Positions 17,402 to 26,939 of a stretch of DNA of 64,000 bases are shown in pieces. The stretch is from assembly GCA_025355965.1 (NCBI GenBank), contig JANXYR010000014.1, forward strand, positions 1 to 64,000, in the 5' to 3' direction. The notes beneath the pieces were generated by a model. That model saw only the letters and a program-made list of their open reading frames with translations, made no database searches and was not told the origin of the DNA. The stretch is from Geobacteraceae bacterium (lineage in GTDB: Bacteria > Desulfobacterota > Desulfuromonadia > Geobacterales > Pseudopelobacteraceae). The position numbers were made by a program, and so were the translations under genes. Each line of letters begins with the position of its first letter. Position 1 is the first letter of the stretch.

Positions 17402-17436
17402 ATCATAAAATATCTTTTGCAAGGGATACTGAAATC

Positions 17437-18021
17437 ATGAGCCGCGCTATCGGATTAACAACACAAAAAAATTACCGATTTCTTCTCTATGCGTACTCTT
17501 TAGTGATTGTTTTACTTGGCGCTTCATTCGCCGGGCTGGGAGTGATATGGTCGCTGCCGGGCAACCTTGGCGAAGGATATCACAACGTCCAAGCGATGCT
17601 ACGGGGAATTCAGCAGATGCTCTTCTTTAGAATCACCCTGTTCTATTCGATAGCGATCCTCATCATCGTAGTTGCGATGGTAGTGCTGCACCTTTTGTAT
17701 TCTCACCGGATCGCTGGACCGGCCTACCGTATCGGACAGGAAGCAGCCAGAATAGCCCGGGGAAATCTGGCAGGAATCATAAAATTTCGTAAACATGATA
17801 ATCTGATGGACATGGCGGAATCCATGAATGATGTTGCGTCACAGTACCGTGAACATATCGGGGCTGTTCTGGAGCATCTTGCCTTTATTGAGGAACAGTC
17901 ACAAAAGATGAGTGTCCTTGTTCAGGAGGAGAGCGATGAAGCAACACTCAAACAGGCTGCAGAAGAAATAACCGGGAAAAGCAATGCCATTGCCGACTGC
18001 CTTGCTGAGATAAGGACCTGA
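17437..18021 (+). CDS. Two-TM HAMP-domain membrane protein, no output domain
   Basis: The 194-residue protein has TM1 (about 14-36), a short periplasmic loop, TM2 (about 64-90) and a HAMP domain that opens with HRIAGPAYRIGQEAARIARGNL. A coiled-coil tail follows (residues 125-190). It has neither a kinase nor an MCP signalling domain. It is followed by a second protein of the same layout, then the response regulator and two kinases. It may be a signal relay or co-sensor for that system. The start has AAGGGA upstream. Confidence 0.75.
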   Translation: MSRAIGLTTQKNYRFLLYAYSLVIVLLGASFAGLGVIWSLPGNLGEGYHNVQAMLRGIQQMLFFRITLFYSIAILIIVVAMVVLHLLYSHRIAGPAYRIGQEAARIARGNLAGIIKFRKHDNLMDMAESMNDVASQYREHIGAVLEHLAFIEEQSQKMSVLVQEESDEATLKQAAEEITGKSNAIADCLAEIRT

Positions 18022-18099
18022 ACAGAGAGGATTCTTTGTTGATAACCTTACAGTGTGCATTAAGTATAGTGATCGCAAGATCTGAGCGGAGACAACAAA

Positions 18100-18675
18100 A
18101 TGTTTTTTAGAAAAATCTACTTTATCAATAAAAGATTCCAGACACGCTTCATACTGAAATTCGTATTGGCTGTAATGTGCTGGGCAGTTGCAACCGTCTG
18201 GGTGTATTCCTCTCTGGTGGAGAAAAAGCTGGATGCCCTCCGCTATTCATCGCATGTCGACATAAAAACAACAGGTGACCTGCTCCTGCCGATCACACTT
18301 GGAACTCATCTGATTTCATTTCTGCTATTTGCCGCCCTTCTTGCTTACACCATGCGCTCTGTTATGAAGAAGCTCTCTCCGCCGCTCTATTCTATCAAAA
18401 AGGATCTAGCACGTATCGCCTCCGGCGATCTTACCAGCGAAGTAAGCCTCTGCAAAGGTGAAGAATTCCAGGAATTGACTAGTGAACTGGAACTGATGAG
18501 ACGAGGCCTCAGGGAGAACTTTGTGTTGATTAAAGATCGGCAGCTGGCACTTTCTTCTGCCATGTCCCATATCGACAATGCGATGAGTGAGGGGAGGCTT
18601 TCCATGACTCATGTTGAGACGCTTCAATCCGAGACTGCCCGATTGAAGGAATCTGTCCACCTGTTCCAATGTTGA
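18100..18675 (+). CDS. Second HAMP-type membrane protein without output domain
   Basis: This 191-residue protein has TM1 (about 19-41), a short loop, TM2 (about 61-84), then a HAMP-like segment LSPPLYSIKKDLARIASGDL and a helical tail. It resembles its upstream neighbour in layout but not in detailed sequence. The gene is 78 bp after that neighbour and 93 bp before the response regulator, so all may be co-regulated. No enzymatic domain is seen. Confidence 0.7.
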   Translation: MFFRKIYFINKRFQTRFILKFVLAVMCWAVATVWVYSSLVEKKLDALRYSSHVDIKTTGDLLLPITLGTHLISFLLFAALLAYTMRSVMKKLSPPLYSIKKDLARIASGDLTSEVSLCKGEEFQELTSELELMRRGLRENFVLIKDRQLALSSAMSHIDNAMSEGRLSMTHVETLQSETARLKESVHLFQC

Positions 18676-18768
18676 TAAGATTGCTTAACCAGCCTGTCAT
18701 TTTTCACCTTAACAGTCGCTTGAGAAATACTACTTTTCCTGACCAATAAACTAGGGTACAATCCGATC

Positions 18769-19440
18769 ATGCGAATTTTGATCATAGAGGATGAAGTTAA
18801 AGCGGCCGAGTACCTGCGCAAAGGATTTTCGGAAACCGGGTTTGTCTCAGACGTTGCCAATAATGGTGAAGACGGACTGCATCTGGCATTGACCGGCGAT
18901 TACGACCTTATCATTCTTGACGTGGGACTTCCTGAGCGATCAGGGTGGTCCGTAATCTCGGAACTGCGCCGTAAAGAAAAAGAGATACCGGTACTCTTTC
19001 TGACGGCCAGGGATGCTGTGGAAGACCGGATCAAGGGCCTGGAGCTAGGAGCCGACGACTATCTTGTCAAACCGTTCGTTTTTTCTGAACTTGTTGCCCG
19101 GGTGAGGACAATTCTACGCCGCGGACCTTTAAAGCAGCCGGATGTTTTTACGGTAGGTGATCTTGTTATCGATCTGGTGCGGCACAGGGCTATGCGTGCC
19201 AACCAGCGTCTTGACCTCACTCCGAAAGAATTCTCGCTGCTTTCGCTTCTCGCGCGGAGGACCGGAGAGGTTGTCTCGCGTACACTTATAGCCGAACAGG
19301 TCTGGGACATGAACTTCGATAGTGACACCAATGTAGTAGACGTTGCTGTGCGCAGACTAAGGGCAAAGGTTGACGACCCGCATGAAGCCAAACTTATACA
19401 TACATTAAGGGGGGTAGGCTATGTCCTCGAAGAGCGCTGA
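18769..19440 (+). CDS. OmpR-family response regulator (CusR/IrlR-like)
   Basis: The 223-residue regulator has an N-terminal receiver domain with acidic pocket IIEDE, phosphoacceptor Asp in [14 protein letters not shown] (residue 51), T in FLTARD and Lys in DDYLVKPF. The C-terminal winged helix (about 125-221) includes [20 protein letters not shown] and [11 protein letters not shown]. This subgroup often answers to metals or periplasmic stress with a CusS-like kinase. The kinase gene overlaps its stop by 20 bp. GTAA-based direct repeats upstream of the omcS-like gene and the second kinase gene are its likely targets. That is inference from site geometry. Confidence 0.92.
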   Translation: MRILIIEDEVKAAEYLRKGFSETGFVSDVANNGEDGLHLALTGDYDLIILDVGLPERSGWSVISELRRKEKEIPVLFLTARDAVEDRIKGLELGADDYLVKPFVFSELVARVRTILRRGPLKQPDVFTVGDLVIDLVRHRAMRANQRLDLTPKEFSLLSLLARRTGEVVSRTLIAEQVWDMNFDSDTNVVDVAVRRLRAKVDDPHEAKLIHTLRGVGYVLEER

Positions 19441-20890
19441 ACAGGCGCCTCATTCAGAGCCTCGTCGCCGGTGGTCGATCACCCAACGTCTTGTTGTCAC
19501 CTACACCCTTTCCGCAGTTGCCATGCTTGCTATTACCGCAATCTTTCTTAACTGGACTCTCCATAGCTCCCTCCACAAAGCAGAACAGGACTATATCGAC
19601 GACCGTATACGCGTATACCGAGGCATTATCGAACACAGCCCTGAGTTTCTATTCTTTATCATGCAAGATATTGAATGGCAGGGATCATTCGTAAAATATC
19701 CCCAATATTATGCAAGACTCTTGAATGATCAGTGCCACATCATGATCGAAACAGCACACATGAATAAACTGATTCCAGTCGAGAGCTTTCCGGATGCATG
19801 CGTAACCAAAGAAACTTTAAAAGGACATCCGAAATCGGAGAAAAATTTCGTTTACCGGGGTGAAAACGGCAGGTCATACCTTTTAGAAACGTACTGGACC
19901 AAAACGGTACAGCCATCACAAAACATAGCTATCCAGATAGCGATCGATATAACATCACAGGAAAACATCATTCAGACTAACAACCGGCAGATGATCGGGA
20001 TTATTTTGGCCGGAATATTGTTTGCGGTTCTTTTCAGCGTTGTTGTTGCTCGCCGGGTTCTCCGTCCGCTCAGTGAATTGGCGGATACCGCCAAGCAGAT
20101 AAGCATGGACAAGATCAGCATGCGGGCCACCGATCCTGAGAGTTGGCCGGTGGAACTGCAGACCCTTGCAATCGCCTTCAACGAAATGTTGGGCCGCCTG
20201 GAGAATTCGTTCATCTGTCTATTTCACAGTGCAGCCAACCTGGCTCATGCTTTGCGGACGCCCATCAACATTCTTATGGGTGAAGCTGAAGTTGCTCTCT
20301 CCCAGGAGAGAAGCCCGGATGAATATCGCAAGGTTCTTGAATCAAGTATGGAAGAACATATGCGTCTTTCACGCCTTATCGAGGCGGTCTTTTTTCTGTC
20401 GAGGGCGGAAAATCCGTCTGCTGCGATCGAACGTACAATGTTCGACCCATTAGAAGAGGTTGAGAAGGTTTTTAGCTTTTATGAGGCTCTGGCCGCGGAT
20501 AAGAAGGCTGAACTTACCTGCCATGGCAATGGATTGGTGAGCGGTGACCGGATTTTTGTTCGCAGAGTCATAAGCAATCTGGTTTCAAATGCGCTCTATT
20601 ATTCCGCTCATGGCGTAAAGATAGACATCACCGTCAGGAAGTTGGAAGATAATTCCATCGAATTAATCGTAAGTGACACTGGATTCGGTATCGACGAAAA
20701 AAGCCTGAGCCGTATTTTTGAACGATTTTTCCGCGAAGAGACCAGCAATGTCTGCAATCCCGAGGGATCCGGGCTGGGGCTTTCTATCGTCAAATGCATC
20801 ATGGATCTTCACAAAGGCACAGTTACCATACAGAGCGTTCTCGGCAAGGGCACAACCATATCCTGCGTTTTCCCACCAGGTCCTGACTGA
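19421..20890 (+). CDS. CusS-like sensor histidine kinase with altered H-box
   Basis: The 489-residue membrane kinase has TM1 (about 25-48), a periplasmic sensor (about 49-188), TM2 (about 190-211), HAMP, HisKA and HATPase (N-box [13 protein letters not shown]-box [19 protein letters not shown]). The phosphoacceptor box is [11 protein letters not shown]: His276 is present, but the next residue is Ala277 instead of the Glu/Asp needed for catalysis in most HisKA kinases. The downstream paralogue keeps HELRTP. It overlaps the regulator gene by 20 bp. Kinase activity may be reduced, so it may act mainly as a sensor partner or phosphate acceptor. Confidence 0.88.
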   Translation: MSSKSAEQAPHSEPRRRWSITQRLVVTYTLSAVAMLAITAIFLNWTLHSSLHKAEQDYIDDRIRVYRGIIEHSPEFLFFIMQDIEWQGSFVKYPQYYARLLNDQCHIMIETAHMNKLIPVESFPDACVTKETLKGHPKSEKNFVYRGENGRSYLLETYWTKTVQPSQNIAIQIAIDITSQENIIQTNNRQMIGIILAGILFAVLFSVVVARRVLRPLSELADTAKQISMDKISMRATDPESWPVELQTLAIAFNEMLGRLENSFICLFHSAANLAHALRTPINILMGEAEVALSQERSPDEYRKVLESSMEEHMRLSRLIEAVFFLSRAENPSAAIERTMFDPLEEVEKVFSFYEALAADKKAELTCHGNGLVSGDRIFVRRVISNLVSNALYYSAHGVKIDITVRKLEDNSIELIVSDTGFGIDEKSLSRIFERFFREETSNVCNPEGSGLGLSIVKCIMDLHKGTVTIQSVLGKGTTISCVFPPGPD

Positions 20891-20934
20891 CTGGACATGC
20901 ATTGCCTGGCATTACAGTTACACGTGCCGGCATA

Positions 20935-20949
20935 GTAACAAGTTAGTAA
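20935..20949 (+). promoter_or_regulatory. GTAA direct-repeat site upstream of the second kinase
   Basis: GTAA at 20935 and GTAA at 20946 are exactly 11 bp apart, the same period as in the omcS-like upstream array. This suggests binding by the adjacent OmpR-family regulator, 58 bp before the kinase start at 21007. Two half-sites alone are weak evidence. Confidence 0.35.
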
Positions 20950-21006
20950 TGAACACTATGAACTGGCATCTCTAATGGAATGCGAATAACAGGAAGGGTT
21001 CAATTC

Positions 21007-22479
21007 ATGTCATCAGAAGACAGCGAATATTTCGACCAGTGTGGCGTTGTTAAAACATGTCGATTATCACTCACAATGCGGCTGGTGCTTGCCTACGCAC
21101 TTTCCGCCATTACCCTGCTCCTCTTCACAAGCGTCTTCCTCCACTCAACCGTCAATAATGTTATGGAAAAAGCCGAAAAAAATTATATTGACGACAGGTA
21201 TCACGTATTCAGAGCCGTTATTGAAACACAGCCGGACTTTGCCGACGTCATCAAGCAAGTTATAGAATGGGAAGGCGTCTACGCCACATTCCCTGAATAC
21301 TACGCCCGCATTCAAAGCAGGAATTCCGGCATCCTTGTCGAAACCCTGAGCATGGATGAATTAATACCAACTGATAAGTTTCCTACCACATTTAAATCTG
21401 CAATTAAGGAAGACCCTGAAAATTATATTTTATTTAAGGGTAAGAATGGCCGGTCATATCTTCTGAAGTCTTTCTGGGCTGATACGTTAGCCCCTTCTCA
21501 ACGCATTGAAATCCTGATAGCAAAGGATGTCACCGCAGAAACAGATCTTATTGAGAAGAAACACCAGATTATTATCTCAATACTCATCGTCTTAATATTA
21601 TTTGCTGTTCTCTGCAGTTTCGTAGTCGCACGAAAGGTCCTTATGCCGCTCGGTGAATTGGCTAAGGTTGCCAACTTAATAACCCTCGACAAGATCGGCT
21701 TAAGGATTAAAAATCCAACATGTTGGCCTATAGAACTGCGGTCCTCGGCAATAGCATTTAACAGCATGCTGGATAGGCTTAAAGATTCATTTAAACAAAT
21801 TTCCGAGTACACAGCCAATCTTGCGCATGAATTGCGAACACCTGTCAACAACCTTATGGGTGAAACGGAGATTGTTCTTTCCAGGGAGAGAACGCCGGAA
21901 GAATACCGTATGGTACTTGAATCCGGGCACGAAGAGCATATGCGTCTCATGCGCATGATAGATGCGCTCCTTTTTATGGCACGTGGGGAGAATCCTGCAA
22001 ATCATATCGAGAATTCATTATTTGATCCCATGGATGAAATTACAAAGGTATGTTGCTTTAATGAGGCTTTGGCTGAGGAAAAACAGGCCCAAATCAGCTC
22101 AAAAGGAGAGGGTCTCATATACGGAGACCCGACTCTTTTCCGCAGAGTCATGAGCAATCTGGTAACAAACGCGCTTTATTATTCGTATCCAGGGGTAAAA
22201 ATAGTTATTTCAGTAATAAAGAGCAAGGACCACTACGTTGATGTAGTGGTTAGTGATACCGGCTATGGTATTTCGGAGGAGGACTTGAACCATGTTTTCG
22301 ATAGGTTTTACCGTGTCATGAGCAGTCGTTCCAGTTATCCCCAAGGTTCCGGCCTGGGGCTTTCGATCGTCAAATTCATCATGCAGTTGCACAAAGGAGA
22401 GGTCACAATACAGAGCAGACTCGGTCAGGGTACCACGGTAACCTTGCACTTTCCCGCTCCCCCCACCGGAGTCGTTTAA
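21007..22479 (+). CDS. CusS-like sensor histidine kinase, paralogue
   Basis: The 490-residue kinase starts at ATG 21007 with GGAAGG nine bases upstream (ATG 20980 also in frame but without a site). The architecture equals its upstream neighbour: TM1, a periplasmic domain of similar length, TM2, HAMP, HisKA with intact LAHELRTPVNNL (His274-Glu275), HATPase with NLVTNALYY and [12 protein letters not shown]. It is not preceded by its own regulator and probably phosphorylates the OmpR-type protein at 18769. The two kinases look like a tandem duplication, with this one keeping catalysis. Confidence 0.9.
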   Translation: MSSEDSEYFDQCGVVKTCRLSLTMRLVLAYALSAITLLLFTSVFLHSTVNNVMEKAEKNYIDDRYHVFRAVIETQPDFADVIKQVIEWEGVYATFPEYYARIQSRNSGILVETLSMDELIPTDKFPTTFKSAIKEDPENYILFKGKNGRSYLLKSFWADTLAPSQRIEILIAKDVTAETDLIEKKHQIIISILIVLILFAVLCSFVVARKVLMPLGELAKVANLITLDKIGLRIKNPTCWPIELRSSAIAFNSMLDRLKDSFKQISEYTANLAHELRTPVNNLMGETEIVLSRERTPEEYRMVLESGHEEHMRLMRMIDALLFMARGENPANHIENSLFDPMDEITKVCCFNEALAEEKQAQISSKGEGLIYGDPTLFRRVMSNLVTNALYYSYPGVKIVISVIKSKDHYVDVVVSDTGYGISEEDLNHVFDRFYRVMSSRSSYPQGSGLGLSIVKFIMQLHKGEVTIQSRLGQGTTVTLHFPAPPTGVV

Positions 22480-22530
22480 TAGTACGTCCTAATCCGCCAC
22501 CTTTGTAAATAGTGCTGTTTTTTAAACCCG

Positions 22531-22557
22531 ATCCCCCTTTTAAAAAGGGGGATTTTT
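22531..22557. terminator. Rho-independent terminator
   Basis: ATCCCCCTTT and its complement AAAGGGGGAT form a GC-rich stem with a tiny loop at 22531-22553, followed by five T bases. It ends the two-component operon and separates it from the omcS-like gene. Confidence 0.85.
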
Positions 22558-22630
22558 AGTATTAACTTTGTAACCTGCTAAACAGAACCTACCCTGCATA
22601 TCCCAAACGATCAATCCCGTACCTTACCAA

Positions 22631-22768
22631 AATGTAATTTTGCAGTAACCCTCAGGTAATGATCAAAAGCGTATTTTGATTTTAACGAATGGTTCTCTAC
22701 CAATACTGTAATGAACCTGACAGAAATGTAATGTTGCCGTAACGCTCATGTAAGAATCAAAAATGTAA
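22631..22768 (+). promoter_or_regulatory. Regulator array upstream of the OmcS-like gene
   Basis: Two 38-bp direct repeats (22631-22668 and 22725-22762) match at 32 of 38 positions, with starts 94 bp apart. Each has three GTAA words 11 bp apart (22634, 22645, 22656; 22728, 22739, 22750). Extra GTAA words lie at 22708 and 22765. Direct half-sites at one helical turn are the classic target of OmpR-family regulators, and one is encoded 3.2 kb upstream. The array ends 140 bp before the OmcS-like start. Confidence 0.7.
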
Positions 22769-22907
22769 GGTAGCCACAAGGATCACAAAAACAGAGTGGG
22801 AGGTCCTACATCAAAATTCAAACTCAAATTGAAACGATGTCACATTAACCTTGGAGTAACCAACATCAAATCCTCTGTAAAGAGGAAACAACAAAAGGAG
22901 AAAGAAA

Positions 22908-24218
22908 ATGAGAAAGAGTACTAGTGTAGTTCTCGCAGCAGTATCCGCGCTTCTGATCAGCGCACCGGCATTTGCGTTCCACTCCGGCGGCGTCGCCGAG
23001 TGCGAAGGTTGTCACACGATGCATAACTCGGAATCTGGCGCAGCAGTTGCCACCGGCCTCCCCCAGTACCAAGCCGGCCCGTATCTCCTCAAGGCTAATG
23101 ACGCGTCCGGCGCCTGCCTGAACTGCCACAACTCTCCTGACACTGCAGCTTCAAGCTACCACATCTCTACCGACGCTTCCAAGCTCGGCCCCGGTCTTGC
23201 TCCTGTTGAAGCCACTCCTGGCGGCGACTTTGCCTGGCTGAAGAAAACCTACGCCTTCATGACCCGTGGCGCTGCTGCCACTGAAGACGGCGACCGTCAC
23301 GGCCACAACATCATTGCTTCCGATTACGGCTACACCGCTGACAAGACCTTTACCACCGCTCCTGGTGGTACTTATCCTGCGGCTAACCTGGCCTGTTCAA
23401 GTTGTCACGATCCACACGGCAAATACCGTCGTTTTGCTGACGGCACCCAGGCCACTACCGGTCTGCCGATCTTTAACTCAGGTTCTTACAACAACAGCGC
23501 CAGTCCTATCGCAGGCGTAGCCGCAGTTGGTGTTTACCGTATCCTGGGCGGCGTTGGTTATCAGCCAAAATCCCTCACCGGTTCTTATGCTTTTACCAGC
23601 AACTCTCCTGATGCCGTTGCTCCTTCAACATACAACCGCCTTGAGACTACCGGCCAGACCCACGTCGCTTACGGTCAGGGTATGTCTGAGTACTGTGCCA
23701 ACTGCCACACCAAGATGCTCGACAACAGCTTCACCTCCGGCATGAAGGGCCTTGTTCACCCGGCCGGCAACAACGCCAAGCTGACAGCTCCAATCATCGC
23801 AAACTACAACAGCTATGTAACGTCCGGCATCATGACCAACAGCGACATGACCAAAGCATACAGCTCACTGGTTCCTTTCGAGCTCGGCACCGGCGACTAC
23901 ACCAAATTGAAGCCGCTTGCTATCAATACCGATACAGTTGACCAGTCAGCAAGCACCACCAGTAACGTATCCTGCCTCTCCTGCCACCGAGCTCACGCTT
24001 CAGGCTTTGAGAGCATGACACGCTACAACCTGGTCAACGAGTTCATGACTATCGCAGACGCTACCGGTGCAGCTACATATGACGCCAGTACAACAGAAGG
24101 CAAGATCAACCACGGCAAGAACGTTGCCGAGCAGACCGCAGCATATTACGGTCGCGCTGCAACCGCCTTCGGTCCAAATGCTCGTGACCTTTGCAACAAG
24201 TGCCACGCTAAAGACTAG
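22908..24218 (+). CDS. omcS: OmcS-like hexaheme nanowire cytochrome
   Basis: The 436-residue protein follows the OmcS sequence from end to end. It has a signal peptide to PAFA, then FHSGGVAECEGCHTMHNS, CLNCH, CSSCHDPHGKYRRF, YRILGGVGYQPKSL, GMSEYCANCH, CLSCHRAHASGF, and the C-terminus DLCNKCHAKD. The six CXXCH motifs match the six hemes of OmcS, which polymerizes into extracellular conducting filaments. The gene has its own upstream regulatory array and a strong hairpin after its stop, and AAGGAG lies eight bases before ATG. It is probably the best expressed of the OmcS relatives here; filament formation is inferred from homology. Confidence 0.95.
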   Translation: MRKSTSVVLAAVSALLISAPAFAFHSGGVAECEGCHTMHNSESGAAVATGLPQYQAGPYLLKANDASGACLNCHNSPDTAASSYHISTDASKLGPGLAPVEATPGGDFAWLKKTYAFMTRGAAATEDGDRHGHNIIASDYGYTADKTFTTAPGGTYPAANLACSSCHDPHGKYRRFADGTQATTGLPIFNSGSYNNSASPIAGVAAVGVYRILGGVGYQPKSLTGSYAFTSNSPDAVAPSTYNRLETTGQTHVAYGQGMSEYCANCHTKMLDNSFTSGMKGLVHPAGNNAKLTAPIIANYNSYVTSGIMTNSDMTKAYSSLVPFELGTGDYTKLKPLAINTDTVDQSASTTSNVSCLSCHRAHASGFESMTRYNLVNEFMTIADATGAATYDASTTEGKINHGKNVAEQTAAYYGRAATAFGPNARDLCNKCHAKD

Positions 24219-24257
24219 TCAATTGATTGATATTGCAGTAAATGCATAATGCAGGTA

Positions 24258-24281
24258 TGGCCGGGGAGAGATCCCCGGCCA
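24258..24281 (+). terminator. Hairpin after the OmcS-like gene
   Basis: TGGCCGGGG pairs perfectly with CCCCGGCCA around AGAGAT. There is no T-tract, so it is more likely to slow or limit readthrough, or to protect the 3' end of an abundant transcript, than to terminate fully. Confidence 0.6.
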
Positions 24282-24406
24282 TTGGCGTATCTATTTGAAA
24301 ATATCCAAAAAAATATTTGTCGAGGCCCAGTCATTATCCCGCATTCAACCCACAACCGAGACATCACCACGGAGCGCGTGGAAAATAATTTAAGGAGTAG
24401 ACTTGC

Positions 24407-25336
24407 ATGACCCGATACCTCCTGAATTTGGCTGGCCGTAACGTTCTTGTTTTGAGCGCTGCGGCGCTTCTGTTTGTATCCGCCTGCGGTGAACTTTCCC
24501 AGACTCCACAGGTGTTATCAGAAAAGAACTCAACCGTGGCAAAGGAAGCAAATTCAGCTTATCTGCCAAAACGCGGAAAAGTCCGACTTGCTGCTCCCCC
24601 ATCCGTAGCGGTGTTCGGTATGATTTATATCGACACGGCAAACAACCGCGAATTCATATTCGACGGCGCACAATGGGTGCCACATGACCGTTCCGTCGAT
24701 ACATTTTACTCTGCCAAGTCCACAAGAAAGAGCAGCGCTTTGGTACAAAACGAGGTCTGCGCGGATGGTGATCCATCCTGCACCCCCACAGGAGCACACG
24801 GCGGACCTGCAACGTTGCCGTCCGGTCATTTTGCCTATGATTGCAAGGTCTGTCACAAGGTCGGAGGACGACTGAGTTTTGACAGGTTAGGTCCAGCCTA
24901 CTCAGTGGGTAAACCTGCTCCGGCATTTGATGCAACGACCAAGACCTGCTCCAATATTGCCTGCCATGGTGTACCATCAGGGACATTCAGTTACTACTTC
25001 CCGGGGGGCGACGGTGAACCTGTTCTCAATACGGTTAATTATGGAGGCTCCACGACAATCACTACGCCCTCATGGTACTCTACCGGAAGCGCTGCCTGCG
25101 CCGCCTGCCATGGCAATCCTCCAATAAACGGCACTAACGGATCCAATGTCTGGCACAGTGGTTATCATGGCAATGGAGGCCCTACCTCTCCCCAAAATCA
25201 ATGCCAGTTCTGCCATCCCGATGCAAGCAGCCCGAGTAATGATGTTGGTGATACAATTACCAATCCTTCGCTGCACGCAAATGGTTCTGTCAATGTGCAG
25301 GCAATATTTAAATCTTCATGTTTTGGGTGTCATTGA
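24407..25336 (+). CDS. Multiheme lipoprotein (4 CXXCH + 1 CX4CH)
   Basis: The 309-residue protein has a lipobox VSAC and an unusual heme-free first 140 residues. The second half has CKVCH, CSNIACH (CX4CH), CAACH, CQFCH and CFGCH. The CX4CH-plus-CXXCH pairing is the Geobacter 'C4xC-C2xCH' domain type. The protein ends right after the last histidine, at two consecutive stop codons. It lies downstream of the OmcS-like gene and upstream of a second OmcS relative. It could anchor or feed the filament; this is inference. Confidence 0.82.
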   Translation: MTRYLLNLAGRNVLVLSAAALLFVSACGELSQTPQVLSEKNSTVAKEANSAYLPKRGKVRLAAPPSVAVFGMIYIDTANNREFIFDGAQWVPHDRSVDTFYSAKSTRKSSALVQNEVCADGDPSCTPTGAHGGPATLPSGHFAYDCKVCHKVGGRLSFDRLGPAYSVGKPAPAFDATTKTCSNIACHGVPSGTFSYYFPGGDGEPVLNTVNYGGSTTITTPSWYSTGSAACAACHGNPPINGTNGSNVWHSGYHGNGGPTSPQNQCQFCHPDASSPSNDVGDTITNPSLHANGSVNVQAIFKSSCFGCH

Positions 25337-25392
25337 TGAGTTTTTATGGTCATCCTTTTGTGTTTTGATGCTTATCAAGAATATTTTATTTG

Positions 25393-25421
25393 TTGACATG
25401 TTTGGTCAAGATGAATAGACT
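25393..25421 (+). promoter_or_regulatory. Candidate sigma-70 promoter
   Basis: TTGACA (25393-25398) and TAGACT (25416-25421) are 17 bp apart, ahead of the second OmcS-like gene at 25539. Two GTAA words 12 bp apart follow at 25451 and 25463. Confidence 0.45.
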
Positions 25422-25538
25422 TTTAAACATGGTATGGTAGAATAAAAACGGTAAAATGGCTTGTAATTGATCGTAGCGGTATTTATAAGTGGCGAAGCAG
25501 GAACAAACGCCAGATTAACGGGACACAACAGGTTATAA

Positions 25539-26864
25539 ATGCGCCTTACATGCCATAAATTGGTTGTCATGATTCTTTTGACCTTAGTTGTCTTTACGGT
25601 TATCTCCGGAAAAGCTAAGGCTTTTCATCAAGGCGGCGCTGGCGAATGTGAAGGGTGTCACACCATGCATAATTCATACGAAGGAATGCCGGTTACACCC
25701 ACCAACCCAGTTGGAACAGCGGGCGTGTTTTTGCTGAAGGGAAGTGATGCGAGTTCGGTCTGTCTTAGCTGCCACCAGAAGAGTGGCGATACCAGCCCTG
25801 CTTCATTCCATGTCAGCACGGCAGATACGGACATGCCGCTGGGGTCGCCGCCGCGCCAGTTGACCCCCGGCGGTGATTTTGGTTGGCTGAAAAAAGCCTA
25901 TACCTGGATTCCGGCCTTGGGAACTTTGCCGCTAACCAGCTCGGGTGACAGTCACGGTCACAACATAGTTGCGCAGGATTACGGTTATTTTGCCGACTCA
26001 TATAAAACTACCTCTCCAGGGGGATTTTATCCGTCAGCGAGCATGGGATGCACGAGTTGTCACGATCCACATGGTAAATACCGTCGTTTAGCAGATGGCA
26101 GTATAGCCGCAGGTGGCACATCTATCAAAGGTTCCGGTTCTTTAGCGAGTGGGCCTGACCCCGACACGCAACAATCAGTGGGCGTCTACCGTCTTCTTGG
26201 TGGCGTCGGATATAATCCCAAGTCATTGGGTGGCGGTTTTGCCTTCAGCTATAATCCTCCGGCTGCCGTGGCTCCTGATACCTACAACCGCTCCGAATCT
26301 TTGACACAGACCAGAGTAGCCTATGGGTCGGGCATGTCCGACTGGTGCCGCAACTGTCACGCCAACATACATACAGACGCATTGCCGACGCCGCTCAAAC
26401 ATCCTGCTGGCAGTCCGAATGGCAGTCTTGGTGCGAGAATCATAAACTATTACGATCAATATATAAAAGACGGCAATTTGACAGGTATGGAAGCCAATGC
26501 ATGGCTTTCTCTTGTACCGTTTGAGGCAGGTACATCCAATTACGCCACGCTCAAATCGCTTGTGGCCGCAACCCCGACCAAGGGACCATCCGCTACTGAC
26601 GGGACTCCCACAGTTATGTGTCTGACCTGTCACCGGGCACACGCTTCCGGTTGGGACGGCAGCATGCGTTGGAACAATAGAACCATTAATATTGTCCTGA
26701 ACGGCCTGTATACTGGAGGCCAGGCTGGCCAAGCATTCCAGCCAAACGCCCAGGGAAGAACCGAACAGGAGGCGCTACGGTCTTACTATGATTTTCCGAC
26801 AGCGACTTTTGCCAATCCTCAGAGGACCTTGTGCTACAAGTGCCATCTGAATGGCTCCGAGTAA
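25539..26864 (+). CDS. OmcS-family hexaheme cytochrome, second copy
   Basis: The 441-residue protein has a signal peptide to KAKA followed by FHQGGAGECEGCHTMHNSYEG. Six CXXCH motifs follow in OmcS order (CEGCH, CLSCH, CTSCH, CRNCH, CLTCH, CYKCH). Internal blocks such as YRLLGGVGYNPKSLGG and MCLTCHRAHASGW are shared with the copy at 22908. The C-terminus departs from the KCHAKD ending (YKCHLNGSE). It heads a set with a YVTN propeller lipoprotein, a large barrel and CsgG-like lipoproteins, like the OmcS/OmcT neighbourhood in Geobacter. Confidence 0.93.
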   Translation: MRLTCHKLVVMILLTLVVFTVISGKAKAFHQGGAGECEGCHTMHNSYEGMPVTPTNPVGTAGVFLLKGSDASSVCLSCHQKSGDTSPASFHVSTADTDMPLGSPPRQLTPGGDFGWLKKAYTWIPALGTLPLTSSGDSHGHNIVAQDYGYFADSYKTTSPGGFYPSASMGCTSCHDPHGKYRRLADGSIAAGGTSIKGSGSLASGPDPDTQQSVGVYRLLGGVGYNPKSLGGGFAFSYNPPAAVAPDTYNRSESLTQTRVAYGSGMSDWCRNCHANIHTDALPTPLKHPAGSPNGSLGARIINYYDQYIKDGNLTGMEANAWLSLVPFEAGTSNYATLKSLVAATPTKGPSATDGTPTVMCLTCHRAHASGWDGSMRWNNRTINIVLNGLYTGGQAGQAFQPNAQGRTEQEALRSYYDFPTATFANPQRTLCYKCHLNGSE

Positions 26865-26939
26865 TGTCATGAAAATGAGCCGGAATGCACATAGAGCAGC
26901 TAATTTTTGGCAAGGCTGGTTCAATTGCGGGAGAATCCC

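Noticed and set aside
24407-25345. Selenocysteine or readthrough at the end of the CX4CH lipoprotein
   Set aside because: The TGA after the last CFGCH is followed at once by a second TGA.
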